Source: Dactylosporangium aurantiacum
GTDB lineage: Bacteria > Actinomycetota > Actinomycetes > Mycobacteriales > Micromonosporaceae
Direction: 5' to 3'
Length of the DNA: 64,000 nucleotides
NCBI RefSeq assembly: GCF_000716715.1
Contig: NZ_JNYJ01000044.1
Coordinates: forward strand, 8,983 to 72,982
Both the position numbers and the translations under genes were made by a program. A model generated the notes under the pieces. The model was given only the letters and a program-made list of their open reading frames with translations, did not search any database and was not told the DNA's origin. Numbering within the stretch: position 1 is the stretch's first letter; every line of letters begins with the position of its first letter. Positions 16,511 through 24,284 of this stretch are shown here, in pieces.

Positions 16511-17110
16511 ATGACGGTGACGATGACTCGGAGCGCCGGGACCCGCACCGCGCGGCCACCGGTCCAGCGGTTCACCTGGCCCCGGGCGCTCGCCCTGCAC
16601 CTCCTGCCGATCGCCGCGACCTTCGCCGCCACGGCCCTGCTGCGCCCCCTCGACGTGGCGCCGGCCTTCGCGGTGGTGTTCGTGCTCCTGCCGGTGCAGC
16701 TGGGCCTGCTCCTGCACGCCGCCGGCCGCTGGTCCGTGACACCGGTGGTGGAGCTGCGCCGCCGGCTGCCTGTGCGCCGGTACCTGCTGCTGTTGCCGAG
16801 CCTGGCCGCCATTGGTCTCGGCCTGGCCATGCTCCTGCGGGTGGAGCACCACTACGCCTGGCTGCTCCTGCTGGCGGGGGTACAGGAGCTGTACTGCCGC
16901 GGCTACCTGCTGCCCCGCCTCCCGGTGGACGGCCCCCGGGCGGTGCTGCTGTCAGCCCTGCTGTCGGCGCTGCCGTTCGCCTTCTCCGGACCGTTCGCGT
17001 TCGTCCTGGTCATGCACGTACTCGTGGCAACGGTGACGGTCCGCCTGGACAGCGTCAAGGCCGGCATCGCCGCCCACTGCATCCTGGCCCTGGCGCTGTT
17101 CGCCGCTTGA
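16511..17110 (+). CDS. CPBP-like intramembrane protease family protein
   Basis: A 199-residue protein with about six helices. GVQELYCRGYLLPRL at about residues 120-134 corresponds to motif 1 of the CPBP (CAAX protease and bacteriocin-processing) family, normally EExxxR; here the first Glu is Gln. The later helices (AFVLVMHVLVATVTVRL and GIAAHCILALALF) carry single His residues where motifs 3 and 4 are expected. With the Glu pair incomplete it may be inactive or act otherwise. It is the last gene before the island boundary. ATG at 16511 is the first in frame after the palindrome. Confidence 0.65.
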   Translation: MTVTMTRSAGTRTARPPVQRFTWPRALALHLLPIAATFAATALLRPLDVAPAFAVVFVLLPVQLGLLLHAAGRWSVTPVVELRRRLPVRRYLLLLPSLAAIGLGLAMLLRVEHHYAWLLLLAGVQELYCRGYLLPRLPVDGPRAVLLSALLSALPFAFSGPFAFVLVMHVLVATVTVRLDSVKAGIAAHCILALALFAA

Positions 17111-17516
17111 CGCTTTCCGCTAGTGGCCAGCCCGCCGGTTGCTGCCGCCGGCCAGCACCCCCGGTTCGTGGAGGCCGTCGGCAGATCAACCCCGCATTCT
17201 GAGGGAGCCCGTCGGTGCGAATGCTCGATTGACCGATCGATGTCCTGCCCTCAGCCCGAACGCACGGACGCCACGAGAGGCCGGGTTATGCGCACGCAGG
17301 CAGGATGGACATCGGCTCCCTGTTCGCTGAAACCTCGAAGCTCAGGGGACAGAGCAACAGTTTCCTAATTCCGCTGGTATTCGTAGTGCAAGCGCGTATC
17401 CTGCACGTTCGTGGCGTTGACCTCGGGTTTTGCGTCGCGAATGGTAGCCGTGTGATCAGCGGCTTCGCGGATCGAGGGCCTCGGTTCCGACGAAAACCAT
17501 CCGCAGTTCGACTTGC
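17111..17516. other. Boundary stretch between chromosome and island
   Basis: About 400 bases with no convincing gene. It contains the decayed tRNA-Arg 5' half at 17333-17368. To its left is high-GC coding sequence; to its right the composition becomes more variable and genes belong to defence or unknown families. Confidence 0.55.
17333..17368 (+). pseudogene. Decayed 5' half of tRNA-Arg(CCT), possible attachment-site remnant
   Basis: These 36 bases match tRNA-Arg(CCT) bases 51108-51143 at 33 positions, in the same orientation. They cover the end of the acceptor strand, the whole D-arm (GCTCAGGGGACAGAGC) and the anticodon stem up to TTTCCTAA. The three changes match neither end of the block. 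Homology stops in the anticodon loop and the T-arm is absent or unrecognisable. The break in the anticodon loop is where tyrosine recombinases commonly cross over. Confidence 0.75.
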
Positions 17517-18341
17517 TCATCGTTCGAAAATGTCGATTGCTTCGAACTGCGCAAGAAGACTGCTTCGGCTTACCTCTCCGCCGTCTTCGGAAACCTCGAC
17601 CTCCGTCATCACGCTCTCGTCCCCGAGCACGCTGTTCCACCGCCGTTCGGCATTCGAAGCGTTGCCGCACCGTCCATACGCCACCATGTCGCCGATGCCG
17701 GCCTCAACTTGGCTGAGTAACTCTTGGACAAGCTTCGCCTCCGTATTGAGGCCCGCCGCCGCCCGCCACTCGAGGGCCGCAAGATCCGGACCGACCGCCG
17801 CGATGAGTCCGGCAACCGTCGACGAGTACGACTGGGGAGGCCCTGGCGGCTCTAGGCGAAACCGCAGCCGCGTGACGATGTCAACAGTCGCACGCCACTT
17901 CTCGAAGGGCACCCTTTCGCCGGCAAGGGACTCGATCTGCCAGGTCTCGTCCTTGCCGCTCCGGCGGAGGATTGCCCGAAGTGCGCCGGCGAAGGATTCC
18001 GGGCGGATACCCTGCCTGCGCGGCTGGTAGACCAGCACCATGTCGACCATTCGGATCACAAAGGGTGCTGCAACGCCGTTGTCGACTCGCGCCTTCTCGA
18101 AGTCTTGAGCCTCATCCTGCCAAAGATCTACGCCGACCTGCTGCCCAAATCCGAGGCGTCCGTGAAGAAACCCCTGCTCCTCGTGGATTTGACTGAGGTG
18201 CCAAGTCCTGCCGTATCGAAGCTCAGGCGAACCCGGTTGCAACGCTGCTCGTAGTCGGTCCGCCCCGCCGCCAAGCGTGTTCATCTGCTTCGGCTCCACC
18301 AAACGAGCGCGGGCTACCCGTCCAACCGCCCTGGTCGACAT
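17517..18341 (-). CDS. Uncharacterised protein beside defence genes
   Basis: I do not recognise this 274-residue soluble protein. It has no signal peptide or membrane segment. A central stretch FVIRMVDMVLVYQPRRQGIRPESF alternates like beta strands, and the last 90 residues are acidic and probably helical, ending SLLAQFEAIDIFER. Codon use is less GC-biased than in the chromosomal genes to the left. It is the first gene inside the island and is transcribed away from the nuclease-like gene. The ATG at 18339-18341 lies within a perfect inverted repeat (18334-18349), suggesting that transcription or translation start is controlled by a bound protein. The AT-rich stretch 18350-18420 upstream is the likely promoter. 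Confidence 0.6.
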   Translation of the reverse strand: MSTRAVGRVARARLVEPKQMNTLGGGADRLRAALQPGSPELRYGRTWHLSQIHEEQGFLHGRLGFGQQVGVDLWQDEAQDFEKARVDNGVAAPFVIRMVDMVLVYQPRRQGIRPESFAGALRAILRRSGKDETWQIESLAGERVPFEKWRATVDIVTRLRFRLEPPGPPQSYSSTVAGLIAAVGPDLAALEWRAAAGLNTEAKLVQELLSQVEAGIGDMVAYGRCGNASNAERRWNSVLGDESVMTEVEVSEDGGEVSRSSLLAQFEAIDIFER

Positions 18342-18349
18342 GTGTCGAC
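18334..18349. promoter_or_regulatory. Inverted repeat spanning a start codon
   Basis: GTCGACA-TG-TGTCGAC is a perfect palindrome with 7-base arms. The start codon of the unknown gene (18339-18341, minus strand) lies across its centre. It could be an operator for autoregulation. The region upstream of it is unusually AT-rich for this genome. Confidence 0.45.
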
Positions 18350-18567
18350 TGTAATCGATGAGTGATGATCGAATTACAGATCGTCATATAGCGACAATTC
18401 ATTGCATTCACTCACTTGAGATGCCCGCGCCACACCTTCGGCGATCTCCGTTCCGGTGGCCTCTGCGATGGACTGCCGCTGGATCGTGACGGTTGCGGGG
18501 GGTGAGAGTGGGGGCGCCCGTTATGCAGCCAGCGGTGCCAGGCTGGGCGGCCAAACGAACCCAACGG

Positions 18568-19722
18568 ATGGCTCACCGGTCCCCGTCCATAGAGAAGCGT
18601 GATGTCCAGGAAGTGCTGAGCCGGTATGGTGCGCCGGTGACCTCACTGGCGGCGATTCGCGGCTACCTCCTCGAGGAGGCTCTCGCGTGGCTGGTCCGGA
18701 CAAGCGGGTACCGGCTGCTGGTCAACGTGCAGGACGATCCTGATGGTGCGCTGACCTCAGCCGGCAACGGACTGCTGGTCAAGGGGCGCGGCGCGAACCA
18801 CCAGGCAGACACGCTCGGAGAGTTCGCGTTCGTGCCACCGTTCTCACTGCCGATCCGGCTGTTCGTCGAGGCCAAGTTCCGCAACGAGACGACCGGCATC
18901 TACGACGTGCGGAACGCCTTCGGTGTGATCAGCGACGTAAACGAGAACTACGTCCAACTCGACCCGGGCCGGCGACCCAGGCGAAGGTACCGATACGTCT
19001 ACACCTTGTTCTCGACTTCAGGGTTCTCGACACCGGCCCAGGAGTACGCGATCGCTCACCAGATCTCCCTGGTGGACCTGTCCGGAGACACCTTTGCCTG
19101 GCTGCGGCGTACCGTCGCTATCGCCGCAGATCGGGTGTACAGCCTGGAGCAGTCACTGAAGAGCCGGTCAGCCAAGGCGTCGATTCCGCGGGCCAAACTC
19201 AGGGAGATAGTACGGCGTCAGTTGGAGACCACGGACTCTACGCAAGTGGGGATTAGCACCCCATCGTGGTGGTCCGAGGACATCGATGATGCCTTGGCTC
19301 AGGTTGCCTCCGATCTGGGGTACGGCCTGCGAACAGCGGAGGGTCGGGAGCTGCTCCTCGGGTTCCCACCTGCTCCGTTCGTGCTGACGTTGACGGCTCA
19401 GTCTCCGTACACCATGGAGCATTTTTTAGCATTCACCCAGCATCGCCCGCGCCATGCTATCGGTCTGCGACGCCGGCGCGCCGACTCTCACGTTACGCAG
19501 TGGGAGTTGTTCCCGCGGGAGAGTCCGGATGCGTATCGACTGTCATTCACGTTGCCAGACCGAGTTGAGGAGTGGATTGACGACAGCGAGCGGTACCGCA
19601 TGCGAGCGCGGATAGTCGAGGAAAGTTTGCTCTCAACCATCGTCTTGTACCGTCTGGATCAGGGCGCGGTGACGGTGTACCAGCTGGACTATGAGCCCGC
19701 GGAGCTGCGACCTATGGACTGA
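18568..19722 (+). CDS. PD-(D/E)XK nuclease-like protein, possible restriction enzyme
   Basis: A protein of 384 residues from the ATG at 18568. The first 110 residues fit a restriction-endonuclease-like fold: helix with Glu (LLEEALAWLV, residues 34-43), then GRGANHQADTLGEF with Asp at 81, then the strand RLFVEAKF with Glu 101 and Lys 103, giving the D-(n)-ExK catalytic set. This resembles Mrr-type nucleases, which cut DNA, often modified DNA. The remaining 270 residues carry no recognised domain and may bind DNA or a partner. The gene faces away from the unknown gene to its left and runs towards a DUF6308 gene. No strong binding site marks the start; an in-frame TTG at 18493 is another option. 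No methyltransferase is directly paired, but one lies 2.2 kb downstream. Confidence 0.6.
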   Translation: MAHRSPSIEKRDVQEVLSRYGAPVTSLAAIRGYLLEEALAWLVRTSGYRLLVNVQDDPDGALTSAGNGLLVKGRGANHQADTLGEFAFVPPFSLPIRLFVEAKFRNETTGIYDVRNAFGVISDVNENYVQLDPGRRPRRRYRYVYTLFSTSGFSTPAQEYAIAHQISLVDLSGDTFAWLRRTVAIAADRVYSLEQSLKSRSAKASIPRAKLREIVRRQLETTDSTQVGISTPSWWSEDIDDALAQVASDLGYGLRTAEGRELLLGFPPAPFVLTLTAQSPYTMEHFLAFTQHRPRHAIGLRRRRADSHVTQWELFPRESPDAYRLSFTLPDRVEEWIDDSERYRMRARIVEESLLSTIVLYRLDQGAVTVYQLDYEPAELRPMD

Positions 19723-19893
19723 CTCGGCGCGGCGGTCCAGTCAGAACTACCGCAACCCCAGCGAGACGATGTCCTGCTCGGCGATTGATGAAAGAGAACG
19801 GTCGACCAGACGTGATCGAACTCGAAACCTGGGACACGCGAAGGTGCCTTCGGCCGATGGACGTCTTGTCCGCCACCCTGGCAGGCTCACTGT

Positions 19894-20553
19894 GTGACCT
19901 TCCGGCTGCCTGTAGCGCTCCAGGCTCCTGATAACAGCGCCGCCGTCGGCCTCCTGAAGCGATACTTCGGCTCGCCGTATCTGAGCCCGGGATGCGCGGA
20001 CGGGGCATACTTCGATATCTGGACCGCGTCCGACCCATTCCGGTTCACTGCCGACGACCTACTTGCGATCAAGTTCCTGTCGGTGGAGGCACCGAAGACC
20101 GCGGTACGCCAACTCCTCTGGGACCGAGCCGACGAGTTCGCGAAGATGCTGGTCGACCTGGGTCCTGACCGAGACCTCGCGGATGAGGATCAACCGCTGG
20201 ACGACGGATGGCCTGGTTGGCACTTGATGCGCGAACTGACCGGCATTCTCGGTGTCGGGACGACGACGGCCTCGAAGCTGTTGGCACGCAAACGGCCGCG
20301 CCTGCGTCCGATCTGGGACCCAGTGGTCGCGGGTGTCACCAACGCCGAAAGAGTCCAGTGGGAGCCGCTGCGACGGGCGCTCCGGGCTGACCATTGCGCT
20401 CTGCAGCACCGGCTCCTCCACCTCCGAGCTCTCGCTGAGCTACCGGATAGTCTCAGCGCCCTCCGCATCTTCGATGTCATCGCATGGCGCGAAGGCAAAG
20501 ACCGTGGTTTCCAGCAATATCAAGAGGTACCGCCGTCACGTCGCGATGAATGA
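19894..20553 (+). CDS. DUF6308 family protein
   Basis: A 219-residue protein of the actinobacterial DUF6308 family. Recognisable are ALQAPDNSAAVGLLKRYF, FTADDLLAIKFLSVE, and above all GVGTTTASKLLARKRPRLRPIWDPVV, a helix-hairpin-helix-like stretch suggesting DNA contact. Function unknown. The GTG at 19894 is the family-like start. The last eight bases overlap the start of a short truncated gene (ATGAATGA). A defence role is suggested only by its neighbours. Confidence 0.7.
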   Translation: MTFRLPVALQAPDNSAAVGLLKRYFGSPYLSPGCADGAYFDIWTASDPFRFTADDLLAIKFLSVEAPKTAVRQLLWDRADEFAKMLVDLGPDRDLADEDQPLDDGWPGWHLMRELTGILGVGTTTASKLLARKRPRLRPIWDPVVAGVTNAERVQWEPLRRALRADHCALQHRLLHLRALAELPDSLSALRIFDVIAWREGKDRGFQQYQEVPPSRRDE

Positions 20554-20710
20554 CCTCAACGGCGCCTCTTCAGGAGAGGACGGCTTGATGCGGTTCGTGC
20601 TCAACGGCGTCGCGCGGCAACTCGACGCCGAAACGGTGTCCAGCTGGCTCCGTGACGTCACGCCGGAGGCTGTACGCGAGCACGGTGTCCGGGTCGGCGC
20701 CTTGGTGTAA
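20546..20710 (+). pseudogene. Truncated N-terminus of a DNA-binding-type protein
   Basis: A 54-codon frame, MNDLNGAS then MRFVLNGVARQLDAETVSSW and LRDVTPEAVREHGVRVGALV, overlaps the end of the DUF6308 gene. It resembles the opening of larger actinobacterial proteins that run on into a VxGxRWPPKQ motif, but here it stops at that point. The next 380 bases hold no continuation that I can see. It is probably the relic of a partner gene; a genuine small protein is also possible. Confidence 0.4.
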
Positions 20711-21093
20711 CGGTCAAGCAGGCGTTCGGGTAGGTCTGCGAAATTCCACGTAACGAGACCGGCGGCCGCATCGCTTTGCGGTACCCGCGCTCACTGGAAT
20801 TCAAGATCCCCAGTGGAACGTCGCCGCCTCCCATGTCTGTGACGGCAGGTCGGCCTATGAAACGCTGAGCCAGTTGCCTCCGTTCACACACGGCAGCGGC
20901 AGGACAGCGTGCAGGCAGGTGTCCGCTGAAGTTCTCGCCCGCCACGGTTGATCGATCATCGCTATGGCCGAGACGGTGTATGTCAACGTCAACCTGCAGG
21001 ACTTCGCGGCTCGGATGCGCAAAGCGGGATACGGCTCCGGCCGTGTACCACCTCGTACTTACCGAGTTCACAAATCGGAGTACTCCAACGTAC
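20711..21093. other. Non-coding or decayed stretch before the Abi gene
   Basis: A frame starting MAETVYVNVNLQDFAARMRK at 20964 shows protein-like composition for about 55 codons, then turns into Arg/Gln-rich sequence with no family match. It may be a gene fragment. Nothing else is recognisable. Confidence 0.4.
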
Positions 21094-21122
21094 TTGACGC
21101 CAAAGTCGCCCTGGGATACTTT
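21094..21122 (+). promoter_or_regulatory. Likely sigma-A promoter for the Abi/methyltransferase genes
   Basis: TTGACG (21094-21099), a 17-base spacer, and TACTTT (21117-21122) make a plausible vegetative promoter. It lies about 150 bases before the GTG of the Abi-like gene, leaving a long leader. Confidence 0.45.
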
Positions 21123-21274
21123 TATCAATGGAGGCAGTCGGCGGTCCCCGTGATGCGGGCGCGCCAAAGACAATGCCCCAGGCAGCATGCCGAAGCAGAG
21201 GCGGACCTGGGGCCTACGGCTCAACCATACCACAGCGTCGCGCTGTCGTGGTGTCGCGATCCCAGGAGGCCAGA

Positions 21275-21922
21275 GTGACGTTCGCAGAGCACGAGCCGAT
21301 CGGCGACAATAACGACAAGTGGGTCTACGACGTGCTCTCCGAGGCGAGGCTTGCTCCATACCTCGCTGACTGTGGTGGGGACGTTGCCGCTGCATGGCAC
21401 CTGCACGCATGGAACATCCGCATCTCCGCAGCGTTCTTTCCTGTGCTGCAGTTCGTCGAAGTTGCGTTGCGTAACAAGCTGAACCGCGAGCTGAGTGCCC
21501 GGTTCGGACGTGCGAACTGGTGGTCAGTCGCGCCGCTCAATGAGCACGGGGAGCGGCTGGTCAAGCATGCCTTGGAGAAGGTGTCCGCACCGTTTTCTTC
21601 GCAGAGCGCGAACGACGTGGTGGCAAAGTTGACGTTCGGCTTTTGGGTGTCATTAATCAGCCAGACCTACGATCGTACGTTGTGGGTTCCCGCGCTGCAC
21701 CGAGCGTTCCCGCACTACCGAGGGCGTCGTGACGTCCTGCACGCGGAACTCAGGCAAGTGCTGGGGCTACGCAACCGCGTGATGCACCACGAGCCGATTC
21801 ACCGGCATGATTTGGCGGCATCTCACGCCACTATCTACCGACTGTTCGGCTACATGTCGTCTGACCTGGCGGCGGCTGTGCGGCCGACCGACGAGGTGCC
21901 ACGGGTGCTGAGGCTCCGCTGA
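21275..21922 (+). CDS. Abi-like HEPN-domain protein (Abi_2 type)
   Basis: A 215-residue helical protein. ISAAFFPVLQFVEVALRNKLNREL at about 50-73, LTFGFWVSLI at about 119-128 and the C-terminal LGLRNRVMHHEPI at 164-174 are the pattern of Abi_2/AbiD-F-like proteins. RNRVMH (Arg166-Asn167 to His171) is the Rx4-6H catalytic motif of HEPN ribonucleases, so it is probably an RNA-cutting toxin that stops growth upon phage infection. The GTG at 21275 has AGGAGG six bases upstream, which decides the start over longer in-frame versions. The stop is 16 bases before the methyltransferase gene, so the two are likely cotranscribed; the methyltransferase might keep the toxin in check, but that is speculation. 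Confidence 0.75.
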   Translation: MTFAEHEPIGDNNDKWVYDVLSEARLAPYLADCGGDVAAAWHLHAWNIRISAAFFPVLQFVEVALRNKLNRELSARFGRANWWSVAPLNEHGERLVKHALEKVSAPFSSQSANDVVAKLTFGFWVSLISQTYDRTLWVPALHRAFPHYRGRRDVLHAELRQVLGLRNRVMHHEPIHRHDLAASHATIYRLFGYMSSDLAAAVRPTDEVPRVLRLR

Positions 21923-21938
21923 CCGGCGAGGGAATGCC

Positions 21939-24167
21939 ATGAGTGAACGCAGTCCAAGCCTGACCCTCACCGACGTTGCGAATCTGGCGGGGGTAGGCGT
22001 CAGTGCGGCCAGCAACTGGCGCAAGAGGCACGCCGACTTCCCCTCACCCACCATGACGGGTGGGCAGGAGCTGTTTGCACCAGACGAGATCGCACGTTGG
22101 CTAAGTCAGCGCAAGATTGCCCGCAACGGACTGCGAGCTGGCGAGGCGCCGGGCGCAACATATGGGGACCGATTCATCCGCAATGGCGGTGCATCCCTAG
22201 CGAGCGTTCAGGCGGAAATGCCGCGCGTCCCCGAAGAAGAGCGTTCTGGCTGGACGAGCCAACTGTGGCGAATTGTAGATCTACTTCGGAGCAACCTCGA
22301 TCACGTCGCTGCTCTCGACTTCATCATGGCCATGTTGTACCTCCGAACGACCGATACCGGCCTCTGGCGTGCCGTCACAGAACAGCACTCTTGGGATGTG
22401 ATAGGGCAGATGCTGCGGAATACGCGGTTCCGGCATTATGACACTCCATTGTTCCCCGCAATGGCCTTGGATCTCTACGGCCAGTCGCAGCTAACAGAGG
22501 CGATCGAACTTTTCGATGATATTAATCTCGAAAAAGTTGGATCAGCCGTAATGTTCGACGCGCTGCTAGAGAACATCAACCGCGACCTCGGCCGGCATGG
22601 TGGACACTTCACGCCCTCATCAGTGGTGAAATGCATGATCGAGATTCTCAACCCGCAAAACGCATACGCGCTATACGATCCGTCATGCGGGTCTGGCGAG
22701 TTGCTGGTGGCAGCGGCACAACGTGGTGTGAAATCGCTCTTCGGTCAAGCGATAAACGGACGCTCGTTTCGGATGTCGCTACTCAACCTGTCGATGCACG
22801 GCAGTGAGGCCCAACTACGTGTTGGCGGTCCCGAGATTATGCGGACCGAATTCGCCGCCGAGCAGTTCGATGTCGTTGTTTCGAATCCCCCCTTCAATAA
22901 TACGCTTCCGGATGACATCCAACAGGACGGCTGGCCCTTTAGGGCGCCAAGCAAAAGTGCTGCCAACTTTGCGTGGCTACAGCTTGCAGTGCACCACCTA
23001 AAACCGGGTGGACGCGCCGCGATTCTGATGCCAAACGGGACGCTCTTCGCCGGTGGACTGAGTGCCGAAATTCGACGCAGCATGATTGAGGCAGGAACGG
23101 TCGAAGCTATCATTTCGTTCCCCGCCGGACTTTTCGCGGCCACTGGCATCTCGGTTTCGCTCTGGCTCCTCCGTCGACCGAAATCTGGCGACAGCGCACC
23201 GCCAGAGATTCTGTTCGTCGACGCCACGAGCATGGGAGCGACAGGCGAGCGCGCTCAACGACTTCTCCGCGATAACGAGGTTGCGGAGATCGTTCAAGTG
23301 TATCGCGACTGGCGTACCGGCTCCCAGCCGAGCAACTTCGAAAATTCATTCACGTTTGCTCGGTCAGTCGGACTCGACGAGATTCGGCAGAATGACTACG
23401 ACCTCCAACCGCGACGGTATGTACACGAAGAAACCGCAGTCCGTGCCTCGATAGCAAAATTAAGATCGACCAACCTGATATCTCTGCAGCGAGAGTTGGA
23501 CAAACTGTCCGAGCGAGCAAGGCACGCTCGCCACGAAGTGGGTGCCAGGCTCGCGGCACTACACCACTCAAGTGCTGCGGGGTGGCATAACGTTTCTCTC
23601 GGAGATATCTGCGACATTCACTCAGGTCCAGGGACAGTCGACCGCAAGCGCGGGTTGACTACACAGGGCTGGACGCCGCTCGTGCTACCACGCAACATCA
23701 AACGCGGCTACCTCAGCCATAATGAACTGGACACAATCGGGCCCGACGTCGCCGCAAAACTGGGCAACTACGTGCTTCGGGCTGGCGATATCGTTTGCGT
23801 CCGGTCCGGAACGCTCGGACGCCACGGACTTGTGAGAAAAGCTGAACACGGATGGATCCTAGGACCCAGTTGCATGCGACTGCGACCCTTTAGCCACGAG
23901 GTGCATTCCAACTATCTTGTGCATTATCTCAACAGCCCAGACGCACGTAATTGGATCGCAGCGAAGTCAGGGCACTCCACTGTAATCCCGCACATTAGCG
24001 CCGCTACAATGCGAGAGCTGGTCATACCACTGCCGGCGCTAAAGGTGCAGCAGGAGATCGTTGACCTGATGGACTTGATCGATGTCAACCTGGAGCAGCA
24101 TGAGCTGGCCGTATCGGCCATTCAATCATTTCGCGACCTAATCTTCCCGTCGCTGATGCAGCCTTAG
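21939..24167 (+). CDS. N6-adenine DNA methyltransferase fused to HsdS-like specificity domain
   Basis: A 742-residue protein in three parts. Residues 8-58 are a helix-turn-helix (LTDVANLAGVGVSAASNWRKR). Residues about 205-480 are a type I-like (HsdM) methyltransferase: SAM-binding DPSCGSGELL at about 247 and catalytic NPPF at about 316. A helical linker follows, then residues about 545-740 make one HsdS-like target-recognition domain (WHNVSLGDICDIHSG, then VIPHISAATMRELVIPLP) with a closing coiled coil. It should methylate adenine in one half-site per subunit and dimerise for a full site. No hsdR is present in the island; restriction might come from the nuclease-like gene at 18568, or the enzyme is a solitary methylase. 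GC is visibly lower than in neighbours, especially past 22.2 kb, a sign of transfer. Start ATG at 21939. Confidence 0.85.
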   Translation: MSERSPSLTLTDVANLAGVGVSAASNWRKRHADFPSPTMTGGQELFAPDEIARWLSQRKIARNGLRAGEAPGATYGDRFIRNGGASLASVQAEMPRVPEEERSGWTSQLWRIVDLLRSNLDHVAALDFIMAMLYLRTTDTGLWRAVTEQHSWDVIGQMLRNTRFRHYDTPLFPAMALDLYGQSQLTEAIELFDDINLEKVGSAVMFDALLENINRDLGRHGGHFTPSSVVKCMIEILNPQNAYALYDPSCGSGELLVAAAQRGVKSLFGQAINGRSFRMSLLNLSMHGSEAQLRVGGPEIMRTEFAAEQFDVVVSNPPFNNTLPDDIQQDGWPFRAPSKSAANFAWLQLAVHHLKPGGRAAILMPNGTLFAGGLSAEIRRSMIEAGTVEAIISFPAGLFAATGISVSLWLLRRPKSGDSAPPEILFVDATSMGATGERAQRLLRDNEVAEIVQVYRDWRTGSQPSNFENSFTFARSVGLDEIRQNDYDLQPRRYVHEETAVRASIAKLRSTNLISLQRELDKLSERARHARHEVGARLAALHHSSAAGWHNVSLGDICDIHSGPGTVDRKRGLTTQGWTPLVLPRNIKRGYLSHNELDTIGPDVAAKLGNYVLRAGDIVCVRSGTLGRHGLVRKAEHGWILGPSCMRLRPFSHEVHSNYLVHYLNSPDARNWIAAKSGHSTVIPHISAATMRELVIPLPALKVQQEIVDLMDLIDVNLEQHELAVSAIQSFRDLIFPSLMQP

Positions 24168-24284
24168 GTTATGCAGAATTCCTACGCATTGAGTACGGCA
24201 TCGTAATTGAAACCGACTCTTATTGCTTAGGTGGACTCGTCGCAACCATTTACAAGTCACGCCCACGATCTGTGGATAGAGTAC
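24168..24284. other. AT-rich gap between converging genes
   Basis: These 117 bases separate the methyltransferase stop from the brxHI stop. They are much AT-richer than the rest of the window, and no clear hairpin terminator or gene is visible. Confidence 0.5.

Noticed and set aside
21128..21274. Longer N-terminus for the Abi-like protein
   Set aside because: The extension is Arg/Gly/Pro-rich, while the GTG at 21275 has AGGAGG at ideal distance.
20658..21410. 250-codon minus-strand frame before the methyltransferase
   Set aside because: Composition is Arg/Pro/Ser-rich without domain, and it overlaps the Abi gene and its promoter.
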